Shown here: one piece after another, positions 7,133 to 13,938 of the stretch
How positions within the stretch are numbered: the first letter of the stretch is position 1
Layout: each line of letters opens with the position of its first letter
NCBI GenBank assembly: GCA_019358855.1
Contig: JAHHII010000001.1
Location: 613,354-677,353, forward strand
Origin: Timaviella obliquedivisa GSE-PSE-MK23-08B
GTDB taxonomy: Bacteria; Cyanobacteriota; Cyanobacteriia; Elainellales; Elainellaceae
Length of the DNA stretch: 64,000 nucleotides
Direction of reading: 5' to 3'
The notes under the pieces: generated by a model
The model's input: the letters and a program-made list of their open reading frames with translations, nothing else
What the model was told of the DNA's origin: nothing
Database searches by the model: none
Made by a program: the position numbers and the translations under genes

Positions 7133-9330
7133 TCTGCCCCCTCATTTTGTGCCAGGTTGCGAATATCGGCTTGGGGCGCTGTCGGGTCAAGTTGGTTAGC
7201 AGGTGGGTTCTTAATCTGTGCAATGAACTCTGCCCACGCCTGATCATCCTGGTTAGAACTAGCCTCTTGAGCCGATTTAATGCGATCGCCGGGTAGTTCA
7301 CTGTTTAGAATGTCCCACGGTCTAAACACAGAAGCTTTTGTCATCTCACCTGCCGTCACCAACGCTTGAAGAACTTCTTGAAGATCTTTATCCCCCGCGA
7401 ATTCCCACGAGGGTATTTTTTTGGTAGATGGTTTGAGAGCGTCTTTAATTGATTTAGCGCCCGGTGAAACTGAAAGTTTTATATCTCTTTCTGATTCTCT
7501 GTGCCGATAGCCCAAATATTTAGCGTTCGCCTTGGCATAGTCTGAAGCCGTTACCGCCGCCGCCTGCCCCTTAATGGTTTCAGCAATTCCCTTAAATGCT
7601 AATTCTTGTAAAATATCGGTATCAACATCGAGTGACATCGTTAAACCAATAAGTTCCGCTAGTGCTTCCGCTTGGTTGAGAAACTCAATGTTCTTCTCAA
7701 TCCCCGCCGCATTCTTATACTTAATTTTTATCGGGTAATTTCCTGATATTGAATCGAGTTGTAGAAACAGCCATTCTTGCCATGATGCAGCATCATAGAT
7801 GGTTACTGTTTCATTACTATTACTTGTGATGTTTTTGGGTACAGTTGCCGGGAAACGATTGAAGCCAGAGCGTTGATAGTTAACTGCGGATAGATTGGTA
7901 ATTATATTAATGAGGTTCAGTACTCTAACCCCGCTGGAGGTGTTTCCATCTCCATATAGTCCCGTTCTCGCTTCGCGTATCAAGTTCTCTGGATCTATGC
8001 GCCCCTCTGGTAATCTCTGATCATCGATCGCCCCCCAAAAAGTGCCCCCCAGAATAGCGTAAACTCTAGCTATTCTGTACCCAAGCTTTTCTAGTTGCTT
8101 AAGGACAGGTTCGAGTGCTTTTTTGATGGCTTCTAGGATCTGCTTTGTTTGATCTTTTGTTTGAGCCTCGTTCTTATCGATAGCGTTTTTTATAGCCCCA
8201 AGTATTTGAGTTGATAAGCTTTTGATTGACTCTTTCAACACTGTGAAAGCGCTATCAAACTTAGCAGCAAAATCCTTCACCTGTTGACTTAAAGCTCTGA
8301 CGATAGTAGTGAGAGATGATAAGGAATCGATGACTTGCTGTTGGAACTGTCGAATCAGCGCCTTAATTTCAGCAGACTCTAGTTTGATGTGGCTAATGAT
8401 TTCAGACTTAGCCACGTTAATCGCGCTTACTGCATCATTGCCGCCGCCCTGGTTAGCGAATAGCGCAATGATTTGAGCTATAAATGACGCAAATTGCTCT
8501 AGAAAAATTGCTCTTAGAGCATTTTGAATCTGACTTGATAAATCTCTCAGGTTAGCCAAGATGGAGTTGATAATGACCTCTAGCCCGCTGAATCTGTTAT
8601 CAATGCTTTGAATCAAACTTTTCAGAGCGTTGATACCATCAATAATGAGCCGAATCTGGGCGGCAATGCCTACCAGTTCTGCCAATGAACCAGACAGCCT
8701 TTGCACGAGAGAGAGTAGATTCTCTAATGCAGTCATGATTTGGGCTTGGGCTTGGCGAACCAGTCCCTTAGTTTCAGCCGCTTCTAGCTTGACATGACTG
8801 ATGATTTCAGACTTTGCTACATTGATCGCGCTCACCGCTTCACTGTTGGCACTGCCGCCAATAAACAGAGCAACCATCTGAATTAATTGGGCGATCGCCT
8901 GAGCAATTGGGGATATGAGTTCAATAACTACATTCCTAATTTCAGATGTAATTGCTTGAATTGGAGCCAGTAGCTCATCCCGGACTGTTCTAATTGCTGC
9001 TATTAGGTCTGGTGAAAGCTGCCGAATAGCCATCAGAACATCGCTAACTATCCCTCTAAACCTTGATTCAACTCCTGAGAGGACGCTCGATAGGGTAGAT
9101 ATGATGGTGTTTTCGGTGGCTTGAATCTGCCCACTCAGTCCTGAAACTTGTGACCGGATTTGACTGAGCTGGCTAAGGACACTTGATAAATCAACTGAAC
9201 CGCGATCTTGTGACATTTCTTGCACCAATGCTTCTAATCTGGCAATTCTAGGCAGTACACCCGCTAACCCCTCACTCTCACTCCGTAAGGCTCTAACCTG
9301 GGCTAGAAGCTCTTCACAACAATCGCTCAT
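7129..9330 (-). CDS. Large coiled-coil protein with internal 135-residue duplication
   Basis: This is a 733-aa protein. Residues 1-420 are almost entirely helical, rich in I/L/S/Q/A with no proline clusters. A segment AVSAINVAKSEIISH-x-KLE occurs at about residues 165-183 and again at 300-318, each after a hydrophobic IAQ-x-I-rich helix, so a unit of 135 residues is duplicated. Residues 420-733 form a distinct soluble region. Length and helicity recall tape-measure proteins, but the tail genes expected beside one are absent. It overlaps both neighbours by 4 bp. Confidence 0.7.
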   Translation of the reverse strand: MSDCCEELLAQVRALRSESEGLAGVLPRIARLEALVQEMSQDRGSVDLSSVLSQLSQIRSQVSGLSGQIQATENTIISTLSSVLSGVESRFRGIVSDVLMAIRQLSPDLIAAIRTVRDELLAPIQAITSEIRNVVIELISPIAQAIAQLIQMVALFIGGSANSEAVSAINVAKSEIISHVKLEAAETKGLVRQAQAQIMTALENLLSLVQRLSGSLAELVGIAAQIRLIIDGINALKSLIQSIDNRFSGLEVIINSILANLRDLSSQIQNALRAIFLEQFASFIAQIIALFANQGGGNDAVSAINVAKSEIISHIKLESAEIKALIRQFQQQVIDSLSSLTTIVRALSQQVKDFAAKFDSAFTVLKESIKSLSTQILGAIKNAIDKNEAQTKDQTKQILEAIKKALEPVLKQLEKLGYRIARVYAILGGTFWGAIDDQRLPEGRIDPENLIREARTGLYGDGNTSSGVRVLNLINIITNLSAVNYQRSGFNRFPATVPKNITSNSNETVTIYDAASWQEWLFLQLDSISGNYPIKIKYKNAAGIEKNIEFLNQAEALAELIGLTMSLDVDTDILQELAFKGIAETIKGQAAAVTASDYAKANAKYLGYRHRESERDIKLSVSPGAKSIKDALKPSTKKIPSWEFAGDKDLQEVLQALVTAGEMTKASVFRPWDILNSELPGDRIKSAQEASSNQDDQAWAEFIAQIKNPPANQLDPTAPQADIRNLAQNEGAE

Positions 9331-10016
9331 AACCGCCTCATTGCTTGCCTAATAGCTTCTAAATTTTCCGTTAAGTCGCTACAGTCAACGCAACAGCCGC
9401 CAATTCTAGCTCCACCTGGTAGACACGTGCCCTCACAGGTCACGGTTGTCGAGGGACACACAGATTCAGTGCGATCGTAAATGTAGCCCGTGCCATCTAA
9501 GACGACAAACCGACAGGGTGGAACTGGATTAGTAAAATATCTAATTGCTTGAACTCTGATGTTATCCGGGTCTAAGAAGTGCGCATTATTTCTAGTCCCT
9601 GCAAGAATTCCGATCTCGTAAAAATCAGGAGTAAAACACCCTCCTGAGAAATAGCCGAAAGGGGCACGGCAAAATAATTCTATTTTTTGCCGAGTCCCGT
9701 TAGAGGTTGGCACATTAATGATCCGAGCTTCCCCAATCGGTCCATAAACAGTAGCCTCTACGATGTAATCGTTAAAGAGATCCACTCGTTGCCCCAATTG
9801 CATGGGTTCAGTTCTGCTGTATTGTCCTACAACAATTTCAAGAGTGTAGAGACGACAGTTTACATTACCACCCTCATCATTTAGCTTGATCTTACTAACG
9901 ATTACACCCGGTTCGTTTGAGACTATTACCCCGGTTGGTGAATACTCAATCCCATTATCGAGGTAGTCATAAGTAACGCGTGCAGTAACGGCTCTGGGAC
10001 ATTGAGCAATGGGCAT
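9327..10016 (-). CDS. Beta-rich protein with Cys-rich C-terminus, 229 aa
   Basis: The first 170 residues look like a beta-rich domain. The C-terminal 50 residues carry many cysteines (VCPSTTVTCEGTCLPGG, GGCCVDCSDL) and could bind metal or form disulfides, before a short helical tail resembling the start of the next protein's coiled coil (CCEELLAQVRALR). Matching Cys-plus-helix ends suggest that the two proteins join. It is coupled to the 733-aa gene (ATGA). Not a family I recognise. Confidence 0.65.
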   Translation of the reverse strand: MPIAQCPRAVTARVTYDYLDNGIEYSPTGVIVSNEPGVIVSKIKLNDEGGNVNCRLYTLEIVVGQYSRTEPMQLGQRVDLFNDYIVEATVYGPIGEARIINVPTSNGTRQKIELFCRAPFGYFSGGCFTPDFYEIGILAGTRNNAHFLDPDNIRVQAIRYFTNPVPPCRFVVLDGTGYIYDRTESVCPSTTVTCEGTCLPGGARIGGCCVDCSDLTENLEAIRQAMRRL

Positions 10017-10023
10017 AATTATC

Positions 10024-10353
10024 CTAAATTAAGTCAGGGTCGGGAACATTTGTGCCTGTATCTGTAACGTAGATTTGAACGTTGTAGGAATACTCTCGTT
10101 TTAGTTCATTGTTCCTGGTTAGCAAGCCTGGGTAAGGTTCTTGCACAACTACGTTAGGTAGTTGATCTGTGTTAGACACGCTGAATGCACGGGCTTTTAG
10201 GAGGATGGCAGTTAGCCACTTTTCCGCATCAGTTGTTCCCGCTGCTGTGTCCCATCCGACGTTGGAAAAGTCTGAGAACTTTATGGTTAGTTCGCCGGTG
10301 GCACTAACAGATGCATTATTTCCAAATATTTGACCTAATGAAGGCTTGGGCAT
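10024..10353 (-). CDS. First gene of the structural-like operon, 109 aa
   Basis: The ATG at 10353 is preferred over a TTG five codons upstream. The protein is small and beta-rich (GELTIKFSDFSNVGW, EYSYNVQIYVTDTG), with no TM or signal segment. As the promoter-proximal gene it may be the most abundant product, which would fit a major structural subunit. This is inference from position. Spacing to the next gene is 7 bp. Confidence 0.6.
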   Translation of the reverse strand: MPKPSLGQIFGNNASVSATGELTIKFSDFSNVGWDTAAGTTDAEKWLTAILLKARAFSVSNTDQLPNVVVQEPYPGLLTRNNELKREYSYNVQIYVTDTGTNVPDPDLI

Positions 10354-10393
10354 GATGATGACTCTCAAAACATTGAGGAGAGAGTGCCCTTAC

Positions 10394-10425
10394 CCAATGA
10401 AAAACCCTACTACAGGAGCAGGGTT
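10394..10425 (-). terminator. Hairpin in the leader of the structural operon
   Basis: Read on the minus strand, an AACCCT/AGGGTT stem is followed by TTTTTCATTGGG. It sits about 40 bp before the first gene of the minus-strand operon, so it may act as an attenuator in the leader as well as a backstop to the terminator at 10480-10509. Confidence 0.55.
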
Positions 10426-10479
10426 AGGGCGTATGACTTCCACTCATACCTCTTACTTGGGGAGAAGATACCCTCATTC

Positions 10480-10509
10480 AATAAAAAACCCGCTCACAAG
10501 GGGCGAGTT
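10480..10509 (-). terminator. Terminator after the RelE-like gene
   Basis: The minus-strand stem AACTCGC/GCGGGTT (one G-T pair) is followed by TTTTTTATTG, 9 bp after the toxin gene stop. It shares the TTTTTTATTG tail with other terminators of this element. Confidence 0.75.
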
Positions 10510-10518
10510 ACTTCATTG

Positions 10519-10779
10519 CTATCGATACGCTTCCCGGCGATGTTTGACTCTCAAAACCAAAATGAGAAGCTGTTTGTCTCGAATTTGGTAGACTACTCGG
10601 TAGTCTCGGACTCTGATACGGTAAACATCAGTCATGCCTTTGATTTTGCTGACTCCGTTGGGGCGTGGCTGGGAACTCAGTTCGTTGATGGCGGTACTGA
10701 TCTGCTGTTGCAATTCCTCATCAGACAGGGCTGCCAACTGTTTCTGCGCCTCTCTAGAAAGCTCAATGCTGTAGGGCAT
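10519..10779 (-). CDS. RelE/ParE-family toxin
   Basis: This 86-aa protein has the RelE/ParE layout: an N-terminal YSIELSREAQKQLAALS helix pair, a central KIKGMTDVYRIRVRDYRVVYQI beta region with the typical RIRVGDYR-like block, and a basic C-terminus (RVKHRREAYR). RelE toxins cleave ribosome-bound mRNA; ParE toxins block gyrase. The ATG overlaps the antitoxin stop (TGATG); a GTG one codon earlier is possible. With the upstream partner it should stabilise the element. Confidence 0.88.
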   Translation of the reverse strand: MPYSIELSREAQKQLAALSDEELQQQISTAINELSSQPRPNGVSKIKGMTDVYRIRVRDYRVVYQIRDKQLLILVLRVKHRREAYR

Positions 10780-11030
10780 CACTTCACCCCTAATTCGGCT
10801 TTCACTTGTTCCCAGGGCACAGTCCCTTGAATTTCGATTTCTCGCAGTGCGGCTTGTGCATCTGCTAGGTCTTCGGCATCTTCGTCTGACTCCATCTCAA
10901 TGTCGTAGCGTTCTTTGAGGAACAAAATGAAGTGAAGCAATTCTCCAAAGTAGAAATCATCAGGGGTTTGCTCTAGCTCTTGAAGGATTTGGTCTTTAAT
11001 GTCGGTGGATAAGAAGTTGGGACGGGGCAT
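10779..11030 (-). CDS. Antitoxin partner of the RelE-like toxin
   Basis: This is an 83-aa acidic protein. Its N-terminal half is helical (DIKDQILQELEQTPDDFYFGELLHFI) and its C-terminal segment (LREIEIQGTVPWEQVKAELG) resembles the toxin-wrapping tail of many RelB/Phd-type partners. It has a good ribosome site (GGAG seven bases upstream) and lies immediately upstream of the toxin with a stop/start overlap. Its DNA-binding fold is not clear from sequence. Confidence 0.78.
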   Translation of the reverse strand: MPRPNFLSTDIKDQILQELEQTPDDFYFGELLHFILFLKERYDIEMESDEDAEDLADAQAALREIEIQGTVPWEQVKAELGVK

Positions 11031-11129
11031 ACAATTAACTCCACTACTGTTTTTTGTAGGGGCAACCTGTTGGGGTGTGCCCCTCTCTCTATTTTGGGCT
11101 GATCTTACAACCTGGTAGCTATGCCCTGT

Positions 11130-11160
11130 CCAATAAAAAACCCGCTCACTGAGGCGGGTT
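11130..11160 (-). terminator. Terminator, copy 1 of a repeated cassette
   Basis: On the minus strand a perfect AACCCGC/GCGGGTT stem with a short loop is followed by TTTTTTATTGG. About 49 bp including the flank (11130-11178) recurs at 11955-12003 with few changes. Confidence 0.85.
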
Positions 11161-11183
11161 AGTGTCCATTGATGAATGTAAGG

Positions 11184-11303
11184 TTATGCGACGCTTCCTT
11201 CAAGCTGGTACTCAGCAAAGTTAACCAACATGATTACGGAAAACTGGTCATTTCCACCACCACCGCCACTGCCGCCGCCGCCAACAGATACAACTATTTG
11301 TCG
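11184..11303 (-). pseudogene. Glycine-rich 3' coding fragment without a start
   Basis: An open minus-strand frame of 39 codons encodes a GGGGSGGGGGNDQF stretch followed by VIMLVNFAEYQLEGSVA and a stop, with the repeated terminator 24 bp beyond. No ATG, GTG or TTG precedes the Gly run in frame. It looks like the 3' remnant of a lost gene. The internal ATG would give only 15 codons. Confidence 0.3.
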
Positions 11304-11314
11304 TTACACCCCTG

Positions 11315-11887
11315 CTACTGTAGGACAGATTTTCCCGCGTTAGGGGCCCGCCGATCGCCTCTACCTACAGCCATGAGGCGATGTTCCACTAGATAAAAGC
11401 AGTGGTAGAGGTAAGCCGCACAGGTTAACCAGGTCAGTGATAAAAGTCCAAAAAACTGCTCTGAGTTGCCATTAGGCAAGGGGATCTGGTAGCTAATGCT
11501 GAAAAGTGGATGAATGAGCCAACCTATGAAGGTTGTGGTAGTAGATGCAATACCGATCGCCGCACAGCCCCAAATTCCTTCCCAAAAACTCATTAAGTTA
11601 GGAACTATCCCTTTGACAATGCCGATTTCAGGGGCTTGAAGCTTAGGGACGTAGCGACTCAATACTAAATGAATAAGGTGGTGAACAATAGCGATCGCCA
11701 AAATTGGAGACAGCAAGGTGAAGCAAATGACTGGGATGAACTGATCAGGACGGTTAGCCAAGTAGGACAGCACAGCCTGAGAAATGAAGACGGACTTGAT
11801 GATATAAATATTCATTGCAGCAAGTAGAAGCAGAAACAAGGCATTCAGCCACGAGCTAGGGTAAGGCAGGCACTTAGGGTACTTCAT
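11315..11887 (-). CDS. Polytopic membrane protein, 190 aa
   Basis: Four to five hydrophobic segments are visible: about residues 13-34, 52-75, 97-120, 147-170, with a weaker one between. The start has GGAG eight bases upstream. The C-terminus after residue 170 is basic. There is no recognisable family. A monocistronic unit followed by its own terminator suggests a cargo or superinfection-type membrane gene, which is speculation. Confidence 0.65.
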   Translation of the reverse strand: MKYPKCLPYPSSWLNALFLLLLAAMNIYIIKSVFISQAVLSYLANRPDQFIPVICFTLLSPILAIAIVHHLIHLVLSRYVPKLQAPEIGIVKGIVPNLMSFWEGIWGCAAIGIASTTTTFIGWLIHPLFSISYQIPLPNGNSEQFFGLLSLTWLTCAAYLYHCFYLVEHRLMAVGRGDRRAPNAGKSVLQ

Positions 11888-11954
11888 TGGGCAAACTCCA
11901 TATCTATCTATGTTTGACCGCCTTAGCCTCTAAGCGCGGTCTTTTCTAAAGTGC

Positions 11955-11985
11955 CCAATAAAAAACCCGCTCACTGAGGCGGGTT
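11955..11985 (-). terminator. Terminator, copy 2 of the repeated cassette
   Basis: The same AACCCGC/GCGGGTT hairpin and TTTTTTATTGG tail as at 11130, including the adjoining TGTCCATTGATGA flank. It ends the unit containing the 37-aa gene. Confidence 0.85.
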
Positions 11986-12009
11986 CGTGTCCATTGATGA
12001 GTGAATTGA

Positions 12010-12123
12010 TTAACCTACTTTCTTTAATTGATCCTTTTGTCTCAAGTGGTTCAGCCTTGCCTGTACTACAGCGGGGGACTTGATTTTCATCGACTCCATC
12101 ATTCTCCTAGTAGCTTCTTTCAT
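12010..12123 (-). CDS. Small basic protein, 37 aa
   Basis: ATG with a strong AAAGGAGT site about nine bases upstream. The peptide is basic and helical, rich in K/R/M/Q (starting MKEATRRMMESMKIKS). It is followed 24 bp later by a terminator. The good ribosome site and closed transcription unit argue for a real small protein. Function unknown. Confidence 0.55.
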   Translation of the reverse strand: MKEATRRMMESMKIKSPAVVQARLNHLRQKDQLKKVG

Positions 12124-12155
12124 GTTCAGACTCCTTTACGGTTGTAGTACACTTC

Positions 12156-12431
12156 TCAAGAGTTATCGTACAATTCTCGAACTTGGCTGTCTACTTCAGC
12201 CTCATAATATTCATCTTTTTCAAGTCGGTCGTTTAGCTCATTGTGCCAAGAATCAGGATAGTCGGCATTGTAGCAACCGCCTGTAGGGTCTCCATCTGCA
12301 TCAGGGCTTGATAGGAATGGATCGCCCCCTTCCCTTGCTGCAAGTCCCTGTTCTTGCCCACGTCTACCCCAATCTTCTTGGGTCATATCGTCTTCACCAT
12401 CATTACCGCGCCATGAAGTACCGCTAAACAT
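12156..12431 (-). CDS. Acidic hydrophilic protein, 91 aa
   Basis: A highly polar protein rich in D, E, G, N and Y with no hydrophobic segment and no recognised motif. GGAG precedes the ATG. It is separated from the next gene by a GC-rich hairpin at 12459-12493. A DNA-mimic or inhibitor role would fit the charge but is only a guess. Confidence 0.55.
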   Translation of the reverse strand: MFSGTSWRGNDGEDDMTQEDWGRRGQEQGLAAREGGDPFLSSPDADGDPTGGCYNADYPDSWHNELNDRLEKDEYYEAEVDSQVRELYDNS

Positions 12432-12458
12432 AGAATTAAATTAGCTCCGTGTGGGGTT

Positions 12459-12493
12459 GCCAGGGGTCGAGGGTCTCAAGCTATCCCCCTGGC
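12459..12493 (-). terminator. GC-rich hairpin between two small genes
   Basis: An inverted repeat with GCCAGGGG at 12459-12466 and CCCCTGGC at 12486-12493. There is no long T run on the minus strand; four Ts follow on the plus strand. It may be a weak terminator or an mRNA-processing structure. Confidence 0.4.
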
Positions 12494-12547
12494 TTTTACA
12501 TTGCCGTCTTTCCGGGCTGTCACCCCTGATGATTCATCAGTGGGAAA

Positions 12548-12588
12548 AGGAAGGGGCGGGAATGATCCGCCCTGGTGCCGACCTTCCT
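12548..12588 (-). repeat. Structured 41-bp motif, copy A, over a stop codon
   Basis: An outer stem AGGAAGG/CCTTCCT encloses an inner GGCGG/CCGCC stem. The motif ends inside the stop codon of the 112-aa gene. Copy B at 13020-13060 has the same length and position relative to its gene's stop, with a compensatory base change in the inner stem. Confidence 0.6.
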
Positions 12589-12925
12589 ACTCTCCTGCCC
12601 AAGTGCGATAACCGATCGCCTCACTTCCAGCAAACTCAATGGCAACCCATCCAAGAGTGCCTGCCACTTTGTAATAGTCCAACCTCGCATCCATGCACTT
12701 GGGTGAGCCGAAGCGGTTTCTCATATCGGCAGAGGTTTGAGGGAAAGCAAGGTAGGAGAGATCCTCTACATCTCCTTGTGATAGCTCCCCATCAAGTCCG
12801 TAGGGGTTAGCGGCGCAGTAATCATCGACTATTGAGGCGTTGCTTGGGGGCAAGTGGACAGAACTTGCAATCATCAGTAGTGACCCTACCAACGGTAGGG
12901 ATACTGGAATCATCGAACGTCGCAT
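12587..12925 (-). CDS. Small secreted protein, 112 aa
   Basis: The start at 12925 (MRRSMIPVSLPLVGSLLMIASS) gives a clear signal peptide with a charged start, a hydrophobic core and a likely cut after SNAS near residue 31. GGAG precedes it. An upstream ATG would add 58 residues that overlap the XRE gene and bury the signal. The mature part has two cysteines (DDYCAANP, SPKCMD) and no known domain. It would act in the periplasm or outside the cell. Confidence 0.65.
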   Translation of the reverse strand: MRRSMIPVSLPLVGSLLMIASSVHLPPSNASIVDDYCAANPYGLDGELSQGDVEDLSYLAFPQTSADMRNRFGSPKCMDARLDYYKVAGTLGWVAIEFAGSEAIGYRTWAGE

Positions 12926-12968
12926 AATTGATAAAGCTCCATAGTTGTTTGTGAACTTGGGGTCATGC

Positions 12969-12995
12969 CAGTGGGTAATGCAACTACCCACTGGC
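12969..12995. terminator. Perfect 10-bp hairpin downstream of the XRE gene
   Basis: CCAGTGGGTA and TACCCACTGG flank a 7-base loop. The structure lies between the XRE gene and the start of the secreted-protein gene on the minus strand. No T tract follows, so it could be a leader structure or processing site and not a classical terminator. Confidence 0.4.
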
Positions 12996-13019
12996 TCTTG
13001 TTTGTCGCCACAGCGACAG

Positions 13020-13060
13020 AGGAAGGGGAGGGGACGATCCTCCCAAGTGCCAACCTTCCT
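13020..13060 (-). repeat. Structured 41-bp motif, copy B, over a stop codon
   Basis: The same layout as 12548-12588: outer AGGAAGG/CCTTCCT, inner GGAGG/CCTCC. The motif ends within the TAG of the XRE gene at the same offset as copy A. The inner stem differs by a paired C-to-A/G-to-T change that keeps the helix, which supports RNA or DNA structure. Confidence 0.6.
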
Positions 13061-13307
13061 AATTAATTGCGTCACCTTCAGGAATATCAGCCCGTCCAAA
13101 TTGCCGTGGAATGTCGTGAACAGAGCAGTCCAGCAAAGTGCATAGGGCTTGAACCTGAGTAATGGTTAACCGAGGTTCTCGTTGACCTGATACCCAGTAA
13201 TAGACGGCTCTAAGTGACACATCAAGAGCTTCTGCAACTTGTTCAGGGGTTTTGTTCTTAGCTTCCAGGAGACTCATGAACTGTGAGGGGTGTTGATTTT
13301 TATTCAT
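13059..13307 (-). CDS. XRE-family repressor
   Basis: This 82-aa Cro/CI-type helix-turn-helix protein has KTPEQVAEALDVSLRAVYYWVSGQREPRL (about residues 19-47) as the DNA-binding helices, and the rest of the five-helix domain follows. There is no extra effector or cleavage domain. It faces away from the primase operon across a 250-bp control region with TGAACA/TGTTCA palindromes starting 8 bp upstream of its start, so it very probably represses itself and perhaps the divergent operon. Confidence 0.88.
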   Translation of the reverse strand: MNKNQHPSQFMSLLEAKNKTPEQVAEALDVSLRAVYYWVSGQREPRLTITQVQALCTLLDCSVHDIPRQFGRADIPEGDAIN

Positions 13308-13314
13308 CTTACAC

Positions 13315-13375
13315 TGAACTACTGTTCATGAACAGCCGTTCACTGTAGAATGCTCTAAGAGTGAACAACTGTTCA
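13315..13375. promoter_or_regulatory. Cluster of palindromic operators in the divergent control region
   Basis: Three palindromes: TGAACTACTGTTCA at 13315-13328, CTGTTCATGAACAG at 13322-13335 (overlapping, perfect), and TGAACAACTGTTCA at 13362-13375 (perfect 6-2-6). A further GTTCAC half site is near 13338. Their place just upstream of the XRE gene fits autoregulation. Ownership by this repressor is inferred. Confidence 0.65.
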
Positions 13376-13457
13376 TTTTGGTTGTGCGGGACGGGGTTGA
13401 TTTCGAGGTCTCACCCGTGCTGCATCCCATCAGTTTCTCAGACCTTATGAGAAACAA

Positions 13458-13488
13458 GGCGATCGCACCTCTTCGGGGGGCGATCGCC
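13458..13488. repeat. Hairpin built from two HIP1 octamers
   Basis: GGCGATCGC at 13458-13466 and GCGATCGCC at 13480-13488 form a 9-bp stem around a 13-base loop. It sits in the control region next to a second hairpin. It could be chance pairing of two HIP1 sites or a structural part of an origin. Confidence 0.4.
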
Positions 13489-13517
13489 AATAAAAAAGCG
13501 CCCTGGTAGGGACGCTT
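13487..13517 (-). terminator. Minus-strand terminator upstream of the replication operon
   Basis: On the minus strand a 9-bp stem (AAGCG plus CCCT/AGGG with one bulge) is followed by TTTTTTATTGG, the same tail as the element's other terminators. No minus-strand gene lies immediately upstream, so it would stop antisense transcription entering the repressor region. Confidence 0.6.
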
Positions 13518-13557
13518 GATTTTCGCTTTGTCAATCTAAACAAACAGTGAATTATTT

Positions 13558-13827
13558 ATGAATACGCAAACCTCCGGATTTATTCAGCAACATTTCAACG
13601 AATTAGAAGACGAGGTTAGAACCCTCGCTGTGAAACATAACTACTTAGTAGAGTCCATCAGCCTGCTCTGGTCAGAGATCCAGCGAACCACCACCGACCC
13701 GCTAACCAGACAGCGCTGTGAAAGACGAATAGGAGAGCTAAACCTCCTACTGCATGACATTGAACCGAAACCAGAAAACCTAACCCCAACCAGTGGGCAA
13801 GTTTCACCGGACGGTATCCCCTTTTAG
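13558..13827 (+). CDS. Small coiled-coil protein, first gene of the replication operon
   Basis: This 89-aa protein is mostly helical in residues 8-70 (EDEVRTLAVKHNYLVESISLLWSEI), then a proline-rich tail. It has no recognised domain. It is the first plus-strand gene after the control region and lies 111 bp before the primase gene. A DNA-replication accessory or early regulator is possible, based only on location. Confidence 0.6.
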   Translation: MNTQTSGFIQQHFNELEDEVRTLAVKHNYLVESISLLWSEIQRTTTDPLTRQRCERRIGELNLLLHDIEPKPENLTPTSGQVSPDGIPF

Positions 13828-13938
13828 AGCTAAGGAGGGCGCACTCCTTACCTCTAACTCGTAAACTTTACCCATCACTAATCGTATGTTATCAGCATCT
13901 ATTGAGGTGTCAATTGGCACACAGACAGGGGCGGGAAG

